NCBI GenBank assembly: GCA_018433265.1
Contig: JAHDRO010000151.1
Location: 1 to 6,456, forward strand
DNA: 6,456 nucleotides
Direction of reading: 5' to 3'
From: Bacteroidales bacterium
GTDB taxonomy: Bacteria; Bacteroidota; Bacteroidia; Bacteroidales; UBA932
Part shown: one piece after another, positions 1 through 5,701 of the stretch
Position numbering within the stretch: the stretch's first letter is position 1
Layout of the letters: the number at the start of each line of letters is the position of its first letter
The notes under the pieces: generated by a model
The model's input: the letters and a program-made list of their open reading frames with translations, nothing else
Told to the model about the DNA's origin: nothing
Databases searched by the model: none
Translations under genes and position numbers: made by a program

Positions 1-1
1 G

Positions 2-640
2 AAGAGATATCCCCAGGGAGGTGAGAAACAACTAATTGATGCAATTACGGGCAGAAGAGTACCTTCTATGGGCTTGCCGATAGATGTAGGAGTTGTAGTT
101 CAGAATGTTGGAACCGCTTTTGCAGTTTATGAAGCCGTACAGAAGGGGAAACCTTTAATCGATTCCATTGTAACTTTTACCGGAAAATGTGTTACGGAAC
201 AAAAAAACTACAGAATCAGGGTAGGGACAACATTTGATACAGTAATACATGCAACTGGAGGTTTTCCGAAAGAAGCAGCAAAACTTATCAGCGGCGGACC
301 AATGATGGGGAAAGCAGTTTCATGTTTAAATGCAGCTACAGTTAAAAGCACATCTGGCTTGCTTTTTCTTACAGAAGAAGAGACAAAGAGAAAACCTGAA
401 AACAACTGTATAAGATGTGCGAAATGTGTTGCTGCCTGTCCTATGGGTTTGCAGCCCTTTTTTCTGAACAAACTTGCACTCGCAAGCAGAATGGATGAAC
501 TAGAAGAGAATATGGTGCAGGACTGTATTGAATGCGGCTGCTGCATGTATACCTGTCCTGCTCATATACCTTTGCTTGATGTCATCAGGCTCGCAAAGAA
601 CAAGGTACTTAAGATTATGAGAAGTAGACCCAAAAACTGA
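2..640 (+). CDS. rnfC: RnfC, electron transport complex subunit C (5' truncated by window edge)
   Basis: This is the C-terminal 212 residues of RnfC, the peripheral iron-sulfur subunit of the Rnf complex, which passes electrons between NAD(H) and the other subunits. The frame is open from base 2, before the first internal ATG at 68, and its first residues (KRYPQGGEKQLI) are typical RnfC, so the true start lies upstream of the window. The conserved GLPIDVGVVVQNVGT stretch follows, then an SLBB-like segment (about 172-270) and a GGPMMGK motif. Two ferredoxin-type cysteine clusters come last: CxxCxxCxxxCP at about 407-442 and a second at about 524-559, each expected to hold a 4Fe-4S cluster. The protein ends shortly after the second cluster with a basic tail, without the long Ala/Lys-rich extension of enterobacterial RsxC. 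rnfD begins 32 bases downstream. The order C-D-G-E-A and the paired clusters make the identification secure. Confidence 0.96.
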   Translation, partial: KRYPQGGEKQLIDAITGRRVPSMGLPIDVGVVVQNVGTAFAVYEAVQKGKPLIDSIVTFTGKCVTEQKNYRIRVGTTFDTVIHATGGFPKEAAKLISGGPMMGKAVSCLNAATVKSTSGLLFLTEEETKRKPENNCIRCAKCVAACPMGLQPFFLNKLALASRMDELEENMVQDCIECGCCMYTCPAHIPLLDVIRLAKNKVLKIMRSRPKN

Positions 641-672
641 AAATAAGGTTTGGATAATAAAATCACTAACTA

Positions 673-1674
673 ATGAAAAAATTACTCGTTTCTCCCGCTC
701 CGCATATTCATGGTAATCAGTCAACAAAGATTTTGATGAGGGATGTGGTGATAGCTTTGATACCCTCTTTGCTGGTTTCCATCTATTTTTTCGGTTTTTC
801 AGCTATTAAACTTGCTTTAGTTGGGATAATAACTTGTGTGGGAGTTGAATATGTTATTCAGAAATATATTATTAAGTGTAATGTGACAATTGGTGACTAT
901 TCTGCAGTAGTTACGGGATTACTTTTAGCTTTAAATCTTCCTCCTAATTCGCCATGGTGGCTGATTTTCATTGGTTCTATAGTTGCTATTGGAGTTGCAA
1001 AACAGACTTTTGGCGGGCTTGGACAAAATCTTTTTAACCCTGCTCTGGTTGGACGTGTCTTTTTACTGATTTCCTTTCCTGTCCTTATGACAGACTGGAC
1101 AATTCCTGTTTCATGGTTTAGAGGAGGAGTAGATGCCACTTCAGGAGCTACAGCTTTATCTATAATTAAGGAAGGGCTTGCTCAGGGATTGACTCTTGAT
1201 CAGATTTTTAAAGCAAATAATTTCTCTTATGCTCAAATGTTATTTGCAAGAATAGGAGGTTCTGTTGGAGAAGTATCTGCCCTGGCTCTAATTGCAGGAT
1301 TTGCATATCTGCTGTATAGAAAAGTGGTGAGTATTCATATTCCTTTATCAATTATTTTTACTGTTTTTATTTTTACAGGAATATTCTGGCTAATCAATCC
1401 TCAACAGTATACTGATCCAATATTTAATTTACTTACAGGTGGGTTGCTTTTAGGTTCGTTTTTTATGGCTACCGATTATGTGACCTCTCCAATGAGCAAA
1501 AAAGGGATGGTAGTTTACGGTATTGGTATTGGTATTATTACGGTTTTAATAAGATATTTCGGGTCATATCCTGAAGGGGTTTCATTTGCAATATTAATAA
1601 TGAATGCTTTTGTTCCTTTAATCAATAGATTTATGAAACCGGCCTATTTTGGAAAGGAGGTGAAAAATGGCTAA
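673..1674 (+). CDS. rnfD: RnfD, membrane FMN subunit of the Rnf complex
   Basis: RnfD is a polytopic inner-membrane subunit of the Rnf complex, homologous to NqrB, that carries FMN covalently and takes part in Na+/H+ translocation. The 333-residue product has the N-terminal SPAPH motif (residues 7-11), many hydrophobic segments, and the family signature GQNLFNPALVGR (117-128). The flavinylation motif S-G-A-T is at 157-160, with Thr160 the likely FMN attachment site made by ApbE. Other conserved blocks are GGSVGEVS (195-202), FMATDYVTSP (264-273) and YPEGVSFAILIMN (299-311). Length is normal for the family. ATG 673 is chosen because the SPAPH motif follows at once; no Shine-Dalgarno site precedes it. 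The last eight bases overlap the start of rnfG. The C-terminal K-E-V-K-N-G is encoded over the rnfG ribosome binding site. Confidence 0.97.
   Translation: MKKLLVSPAPHIHGNQSTKILMRDVVIALIPSLLVSIYFFGFSAIKLALVGIITCVGVEYVIQKYIIKCNVTIGDYSAVVTGLLLALNLPPNSPWWLIFIGSIVAIGVAKQTFGGLGQNLFNPALVGRVFLLISFPVLMTDWTIPVSWFRGGVDATSGATALSIIKEGLAQGLTLDQIFKANNFSYAQMLFARIGGSVGEVSALALIAGFAYLLYRKVVSIHIPLSIIFTVFIFTGIFWLINPQQYTDPIFNLLTGGLLLGSFFMATDYVTSPMSKKGMVVYGIGIGIITVLIRYFGSYPEGVSFAILIMNAFVPLINRFMKPAYFGKEVKNG
1654..1661 (+). promoter_or_regulatory. Strong Shine-Dalgarno site for rnfG, inside rnfD
   Basis: AAGGAGGT lies five bases before the rnfG ATG (1667), within the last codons of rnfD. It is a near-perfect complement of the usual 16S rRNA 3' end. 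It fixes the rnfG start, and it stands out because rnfD, rnfA, the TPR gene, the methyltransferase, the CDGSH gene and the efflux genes have no such site. Confidence 0.85.
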
Positions 1675-2269
1675 GGAATCTACATTAAAAAATATGGTGG
1701 TAGTGCTTTCTTTGATTTGTCTCATATCATCTTCACTGTTGGGCGGAGCATATGTGCTTACAAAAGAACCTATAGAAGCCGCCAGGATGTCTAAAATCAA
1801 CGAATCTATTGCCAAGGTAGTGCCTTCTTTTGACAATAATCCTAACGGCGAATTTTTTATTAAGGAATTTAATGGGGATAGTTATAAAGTTTACCCCGCA
1901 AAAAAGGAAGGTAAAATTGTCGGTTATGCCATAGAGACATTTTCTAATGCCGGCTTTGGTGGAAGAATAACTCTCATGGTTGGTTACAGGACTGACAGCA
2001 CAATTGTTAATACTGTTGTCCTAAGTCATTCAGAGACACCTGGTTTAGGTGAAAAAATGGTTGAGGGAAAAAGCAATTTCAGTCTTCAGTTTATTGGCAA
2101 GAATCCTTCTGAATTTAAACTCTCTGTCAAGAAAGACGGAGGTGATGTTGATGCTATTACTGCTTCGACAATTTCATCAAGAGCATTTTGTGATGCCTTG
2201 GTATCTTCTTATGAGGTATTTAAACTATGTATGGCCGATCAGCCAAAAAAGGAGGTAACAAATGAGTAA
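1667..2269 (+). CDS. rnfG: RnfG, FMN-binding subunit of the Rnf complex
   Basis: RnfG is the single-span membrane subunit whose periplasmic domain carries a covalent FMN (family of NqrC). The 200-residue product has one N-terminal membrane segment (about 9-31), followed by an FMN-binding domain. Its conserved block SHSETPGLGEKM is at 120-131, and the flavinylation motif D-A-I-T-A-S-T-I-S-S is at 162-171. Thr168 aligns with the threonine that ApbE esterifies to FMN. The usual S-G-A-T core reads T-A-S-T here, a form I recall from other Bacteroidota RnfG proteins. The start is supported by an excellent Shine-Dalgarno site and an 8-base overlap with rnfD; the 3' end overlaps rnfE by 8 bases in the same arrangement. 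This suggests translational coupling of D, G and E, probably to keep membrane subunits in fixed ratio. Confidence 0.96.
   Translation: MAKESTLKNMVVVLSLICLISSSLLGGAYVLTKEPIEAARMSKINESIAKVVPSFDNNPNGEFFIKEFNGDSYKVYPAKKEGKIVGYAIETFSNAGFGGRITLMVGYRTDSTIVNTVVLSHSETPGLGEKMVEGKSNFSLQFIGKNPSEFKLSVKKDGGDVDAITASTISSRAFCDALVSSYEVFKLCMADQPKKEVTNE
2249..2256 (+). promoter_or_regulatory. Strong Shine-Dalgarno site for rnfE, inside rnfG
   Basis: AAGGAGGT ends five bases before the rnfE ATG (2262), the same sequence and spacing as at the rnfD/rnfG junction. It lies in the last codons of rnfG and encodes the Lys-Glu-Val of the RnfG tail. It fixes the rnfE start. Confidence 0.85.
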
Positions 2270-2855
2270 GTGGGGTCTTATAACTAAGGGTTTTGTTAAG
2301 GACAACCCGATTTTTGTATTGGTTCTGGGTATGTGTCCTACTCTTGCTACTACTACTTCAGCAATGAATGGTCTCGGTATGGGTATTGCAACTACTTTTG
2401 TGCTAGTCTTTTCTAATGTTCTTATTTCACTTGTGGCAAAACAGGTGCCCGACAAGGTAAGAATCCCTGTTTATATTGTGCTTATTGCAGCCGTAGTAAC
2501 TGTACTTCAACTGCTAATGCAGGCCTATACTCCTGCTCTTTATGAGACTCTGGGAATATTTATACCACTGATCGTGGTTAACTGTATTGTTCTTGGTAGA
2601 GCTGAAGCATTTGCTTCCAAAAACAGTGTTGTGGATTCAATGCTTGACGGCATAGGTATTGGTTTGGGATTCGCATTGTCACTTACTGTAATCGGGATAG
2701 TGAGGGAACTTCTTGGAAGTGGATCACTATTTGGGTTCAAGTTTATAGGCGGCGATGGAATGCTTGCTTTCATTTTGGCTCCGGGTGCATTTATTGTTCT
2801 GGGTTACCTGATGGTATTATTCAATATTTATAAATCAAAAACATCTGGCAAATAA
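2262..2855 (+). CDS. rnfE: RnfE, integral membrane subunit of the Rnf complex
   Basis: RnfE is one of two homologous six-helix membrane subunits (NqrD family) that sit together in inverted orientation and bind a 2Fe-2S cluster between them. The 197-residue product is almost wholly hydrophobic. It begins with the typical KxGLxxxNP-like stretch (KGFVKDNPIFVLVLGMCPTL). The two cluster cysteines are Cys25 (in GMCPTLA) and Cys108 (in VNCIVLGRAEAFA), the positions expected for the family. Glycine-rich helices such as GIGIGLGF follow. The start is set by the Shine-Dalgarno site in rnfG and the 8-base overlap. rnfA begins five bases after the stop. Confidence 0.97.
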   Translation: MSKWGLITKGFVKDNPIFVLVLGMCPTLATTTSAMNGLGMGIATTFVLVFSNVLISLVAKQVPDKVRIPVYIVLIAAVVTVLQLLMQAYTPALYETLGIFIPLIVVNCIVLGRAEAFASKNSVVDSMLDGIGIGLGFALSLTVIGIVRELLGSGSLFGFKFIGGDGMLAFILAPGAFIVLGYLMVLFNIYKSKTSGK

Positions 2856-2860
2856 AAGTT

Positions 2861-3460
2861 ATGGAATACATTATAATTATTATATCTGCCGTTTTTGTCA
2901 ACAATATTGTGTTGACTCAATTTCTTGGAATTTGTCCTTTCCTGGGTGTATCTAACAAACTCAGTACTGCCATGGGGATGTCCGGAGCTGTAGTATTTGT
3001 AATAGCCCTTTCTACACTTGTAACTTATCTTTTACAATATTATGTGCTGGTCCCTCTTGGGATTGAATTTATGCAGACAGTCGCTTTTATTCTTGTTATT
3101 GCAGCTCTCGTTCAGATGGTCGAAATAATTCTTAAGAAGATTAGTCCGTCATTGTTTAAAGCTTTGGGAATATTTTTGCCTTTAATTACTACAAATTGTT
3201 GTGTATTAGGCCTTGCAATAATTGTAGTTGCTAAGGAATTTTCATTTGGCGGAGAACCACATATGCTGAATCTTGCTGAATCGGTGGTATATGCTACTGC
3301 GAGTGCTATCGGATATGGATTTGCTCTTATTCTATTTGCAGGATTGAGGGAACAGCTCGAATTGAACAATGTGCCGAAAGTATTAAAAGGTACTCCAATA
3401 GCTTTGATTACAGCCGGAATACTCGCTTTGGCGTTTATGGGATTTTCAGGATTGGTTTAA
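2861..3460 (+). CDS. rnfA: RnfA, integral membrane subunit of the Rnf complex
   Basis: RnfA is the partner of RnfE (NqrE family), a six-helix membrane protein supplying the other two cysteine ligands of the intramembrane 2Fe-2S cluster. The 199-residue product shows FVNNIVLTQFLGICPFLGVS with Cys25, and TTNCCVLG with Cys113, which match the cluster ligands. An extra Cys114 sits beside the second ligand. The inner part ends with the family's GLREQLELNNVPKVLKGTPI segment (about 160-179) and a last hydrophobic helix. Length and motifs are complete. The start lacks a Shine-Dalgarno site although it follows rnfE by only five bases, so it differs from the G and E starts. It is the last recognised Rnf subunit here. 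Confidence 0.97.
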   Translation: MEYIIIIISAVFVNNIVLTQFLGICPFLGVSNKLSTAMGMSGAVVFVIALSTLVTYLLQYYVLVPLGIEFMQTVAFILVIAALVQMVEIILKKISPSLFKALGIFLPLITTNCCVLGLAIIVVAKEFSFGGEPHMLNLAESVVYATASAIGYGFALILFAGLREQLELNNVPKVLKGTPIALITAGILALAFMGFSGLV

Positions 3461-3472
3461 TAACAATAAATT

Positions 3473-3754
3473 ATGAAGAAGGAGAAAAGCCTGCTTGAAA
3501 TTGAACAGATGCTAAGGGATGGATCTATTCAGAAAGCTCATGAGGAGTTATTGAAATTACTTGATAGAGAACCGGATAATGATTCTGCATGGTATATGCT
3601 TGGAGGATTATTTAGAAGAGAACAGAGGTGGGGCGAGGCAATCAATGCTCTGAACAGAGCAAAATATCTGAATCCTGATGGACCTGCTGCTCACGCAATT
3701 GACTCAATATATGAAATATTGAGATTTCAGAATAATGATTTCATGAATCCCTGA
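3473..3754 (+). CDS. Small TPR-repeat protein downstream of rnfA
   Basis: The 93-residue product is soluble, with no signal peptide or membrane segment. A first helical pair covers about residues 4-33. One clear tetratricopeptide repeat follows at about 37-69: W40, G44-G45 and F47 in the first helix, then W53, A56 and A63 in the second, ending in LNPD. A short helix and an N-D-F-M-N-P tail close it. TPR units bind other proteins, so an assembly or regulatory role is possible, but nothing shows the partner. The gene starts 12 bases after the rnfA stop on the same strand with no visible promoter, so co-transcription with rnf is likely; a functional link is inference. Its last eight codons and stop overlap the 3' end of the convergent methyltransferase gene. 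The start is the first ATG of the frame and has no Shine-Dalgarno site. Confidence 0.85.
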   Translation: MKKEKSLLEIEQMLRDGSIQKAHEELLKLLDREPDNDSAWYMLGGLFRREQRWGEAINALNRAKYLNPDGPAAHAIDSIYEILRFQNNDFMNP

Positions 3755-4272
3755 CTGATCATTTCCCAAAGTATAATACCGATACTTACTGAAACGTTTA
3801 GAGAATGTTTTGTACCAAATTGAGGTATCTCAACAGCCACATCACATATATCCAATACCTCTTGACGGACTCCCTTTACTTCATTCCCAAATACAACGGC
3901 ATATTTTTTGTCACGCTCTATTGTTAAATTCTGGAGTTGTGTGGAATTTTCTGTTTGTTCTGCACATATAATTCTATATCCTTTTGCTTTAAGATTTGTA
4001 ATTGCATTTAAGATATCTGATTCATACTTCCATGTAACAGTCTCTTCTGCACCCAAGGCTGATTTGTGAATTTCATTATTTGGTGGTGTGGCACAAATAC
4101 CGCAGAGGACTATGGATTCAACCGCAAAAGCATCGGCGGTTCTGAATGCGGCTCCAATATTATGTCGGCTTCTGATATCATCTAAAACTATGACAACCGG
4201 GATTTTTGGGGATTGTTTGAACTCCTCTATTGACAATCTTCCAAGTTCATTAACATGAAGCTTTTTGAACAT
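3727..4272 (-). CDS. SpoU/TrmH-family RNA 2'-O-methyltransferase
   Basis: This SPOUT-class enzyme is expected to transfer a methyl group from S-adenosylmethionine to a ribose 2'-OH in tRNA or rRNA; the substrate cannot be told from sequence. All three SpoU motifs are visible in the 181-residue product. Motif 1 is at about 36-47 (SRHNIGAAFRTA, with Asn38 and catalytic-type Arg44). Motif 2 is at 126-135 (VVFGNEVKGV). Motif 3 is at 149-161 (IPQFGT, then SLNVS), which forms the knotted cofactor pocket. The KSALGAEETV segment (70-79) is also typical of this short subfamily. There is no N-terminal RNA-binding extension, unlike RlmB, so it is a minimal catalytic domain. It is read against its neighbours, with an exact Bacteroidota-type promoter just upstream and a 28-base tail-to-tail overlap with the TPR gene. 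Calling it TrmH (tRNA Gm18) would be a guess. Confidence 0.92.
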   Translation of the reverse strand: MFKKLHVNELGRLSIEEFKQSPKIPVVIVLDDIRSRHNIGAAFRTADAFAVESIVLCGICATPPNNEIHKSALGAEETVTWKYESDILNAITNLKAKGYRIICAEQTENSTQLQNLTIERDKKYAVVFGNEVKGVRQEVLDICDVAVEIPQFGTKHSLNVSVSIGIILWEMISQGFMKSLF

Positions 4273-4292
4273 ATTTTTGAATTAATTGTTTA

Positions 4293-4322
4293 CAAAGATA
4301 TCAGATATAGAGCTAATAACAA
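4293..4322 (-). promoter_or_regulatory. Bacteroidota-type promoter for the methyltransferase gene
   Basis: On the minus strand, TATCTTTG (4293-4300) matches the Bacteroidota -7 consensus TAnnTTTG exactly. It is preceded by TTG (4320-4322) with a 19-base spacer, matching the -33 element and usual spacing. Transcription would start about seven bases on, leaving a leader of roughly 15 bases before the ATG at 4272. The region is AT-rich, so a chance match is possible, but position, strand and spacing all fit. Confidence 0.65.
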
Positions 4323-4338
4323 TTAAATTTATCAGACA

Positions 4339-4509
4339 ATGAACTCCGAAGTAAAACTTACCTTAATACAGAACGGGCCTCTCAAAGTTGAGGGAGAAGT
4401 GGTAATTGTACATCCTGACGGCAAAGAGGAGAAAAAAAACAGCTGTTACATATGCAGATGTGGAAAATCAAACAACAAACCTTGGTGTGATGGTTCACAT
4501 GCTAAATAA
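4339..4509 (+). CDS. Small CDGSH iron-sulfur domain protein
   Basis: A 56-residue protein made almost entirely of one CDGSH zinc-finger-like domain, which binds a 2Fe-2S cluster through three Cys and one His. The ligand set is complete: Cys39, Cys41, Cys50 and His54 in the order C-R-C-G-K-S, N-N-K-P-W, C-D-G-S-H. Upstream is the usual strand-rich lead (NGPLKVEGEVVIVHPDG, residues 12-28). The protein ends two residues after the ligand histidine. Such proteins take part in redox or cluster-transfer chemistry, but the role of this bacterial form is not known. ATG 4339 is the first start after an in-frame stop at 4324; there is no Shine-Dalgarno site. It is divergent from the methyltransferase (66 bases between starts) and 79 bases ahead of the efflux adaptor. 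A run of eight A residues lies at 4432-4439, in frame. Confidence 0.9.
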   Translation: MNSEVKLTLIQNGPLKVEGEVVIVHPDGKEEKKNSCYICRCGKSNNKPWCDGSHAK

Positions 4510-4588
4510 CTAAAGGTTTTGATTCAGTTCTATCATTAAACTTTTACTTCTTTTTTAAGTCAAAGAAAACAAGTTGATCTAAAATTTG

Positions 4589-5701
4589 ATGAAAAAAAGA
4601 GGTAAGTTTATTTTATATTTATCCATTCCTGTAGTATTTGTTATAGTTGTTGTTATATACAAATCGACATTTTCAAGTGTCAAAATGGGAGATGGTTCCG
4701 ATCATCAAGGCAATAGTGAGGTTAATAGAGTAAAGAGTCGGGGAGAAGGTGAAAAATCTCTACCTGTTTCTGTTCATATCGCCGATTTGCACCTAATTGA
4801 AGATGGACTTACTCTCCCGGGAACTTTAGTAGCAAGGGAAAGGGTAGAGATGGCAAGTGAACTGGCCGGAAGAGTTGTAAGCATAAACTTCAAAGAGGGC
4901 GAGTTTGTCAAAAAAGGTGAGATACTTGTTAAACTTAATGATGATGAGCTTCAAGCTCAACTGCTGAGGGCACAGTATCAATATGAACTTCTTTCTCAAA
5001 AACTTGAAAGGCAGAAAATTTTGTTAAGCAAAGAAGCTGTAAGTCGTGAAGAGTACGATCAGGCTTCGACAGAGTTCAATGTGTTGAAACAGGATATAGA
5101 GCAGCTTGAAATAAAGATAGAAAAGATGAAGATCAGAGCCCCTTTTGATGGAGTGATAGGATTCCGGAATATAAGTTTGGGAGCTCTTCTTGTTCAGGGA
5201 TCAAAAGTTGCTACTATTGTAGATGTAGTACATTTGATACTTGAGTTCTCAATTCCTGAAAAATATGTCAGAAACCAATTGATCGGTAATAGTGTTACCT
5301 TCACTATTGAAGGTATGGGAAACACTTTCTCTGCTTTGATTTATGCAATTGATCCTGAAGTTGATGTCCAAACTCATACTATGACTTTGCGTGCAAATTT
5401 TGATAACAGCAAGGGTCTTCTAAAGCCCGGCATGTATGCAAAAGTAAGTGTTGTATCTCAAAAAAAGATTCCAAGTGTATACGTTCCTAATCAGGCAATT
5501 GTATCAGGAGTGAAGGGTCATTCAGTGTGGATATTAAAAGACGGGAAAGCCTCTATGACCCAGATTCAAACCGGTTTGAGAACTGTCGATATGATGGAAG
5601 TTATTTCTGGTGTAGAAAAGGGTGACACAGTCATAACTACAGGGCTCATGCAGCTCAGAGAAGGTATGTCTGTAACTCCCACAAATCTCAAGTCTGAATG
5701 A
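4589..5701 (+). CDS. RND efflux periplasmic adaptor (HlyD/AcrA family)
   Basis: A membrane-fusion protein that would bridge an inner-membrane RND pump and an outer-membrane channel. From ATG 4589 it has 370 residues. An N-terminal hydrophobic segment (about 7-24) acts as anchor or uncleaved signal; no lipobox cysteine follows, so it is not a lipoprotein. A polar linker rich in Gly, Ser and charged residues runs to about 57. The first biotinyl-lipoyl half is at about 83-117 (ELAGRVVSINFKEGEFVKKG inside it). A coiled-coil hairpin spans about 119-180, and the second lipoyl half is at about 182-212 (IRAPFDGVIG). The beta-barrel and membrane-proximal domains follow, with GLLKPGMYAKV at 276-286. 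A TTG at 4586 directly before the ATG is the only other start after the in-frame stop at 4580; ATG is preferred. The stop overlaps the permease start by four bases. Substrate is unknown. Confidence 0.93.
   Translation: MKKRGKFILYLSIPVVFVIVVVIYKSTFSSVKMGDGSDHQGNSEVNRVKSRGEGEKSLPVSVHIADLHLIEDGLTLPGTLVARERVEMASELAGRVVSINFKEGEFVKKGEILVKLNDDELQAQLLRAQYQYELLSQKLERQKILLSKEAVSREEYDQASTEFNVLKQDIEQLEIKIEKMKIRAPFDGVIGFRNISLGALLVQGSKVATIVDVVHLILEFSIPEKYVRNQLIGNSVTFTIEGMGNTFSALIYAIDPEVDVQTHTMTLRANFDNSKGLLKPGMYAKVSVVSQKKIPSVYVPNQAIVSGVKGHSVWILKDGKASMTQIQTGLRTVDMMEVISGVEKGDTVITTGLMQLREGMSVTPTNLKSE

Noticed and set aside
641..672. Possible promoter between rnfC and rnfD (TAAGGTTTG)
   Set aside because: The element has three bases instead of two between TA and TTTG, and the gap is inside a tight same-strand operon.
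4272..4279. TATTTTTG on the plus strand as a -7 element for the CDGSH gene
   Set aside because: It fits TAnnTTTG, but no TTG lies 19-21 bases upstream, it sits over the methyltransferase start codon, and such matches are easy to find in AT-rich DNA.
4432..4439. Run of eight A bases in the CDGSH gene as a phase-variation tract
   Set aside because: The frame is intact, the run is short, and it encodes the ordinary Lys/Asn-rich segment before the first ligand; A runs are common in AT-rich genomes.
4438..4447. AACAGCTGTT perfect palindrome as an operator
   Set aside because: It lies inside the CDGSH coding sequence, is only 10 bases, has no second copy noticed, and is expected by chance.
4510..4588. 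Terminator or promoter between the CDGSH gene and the efflux adaptor
   Set aside because: The T-rich stretch near 4541-4557 has no convincing stem before it, and no TTG/TAnnTTTG pair with correct spacing is present. Whether the efflux genes are co-transcribed with the CDGSH gene is left open.
4586..4588. TTG as the start of the efflux adaptor
   Set aside because: An ATG follows directly, neither has a Shine-Dalgarno site, and ATG is the far more likely start; the difference is one residue.
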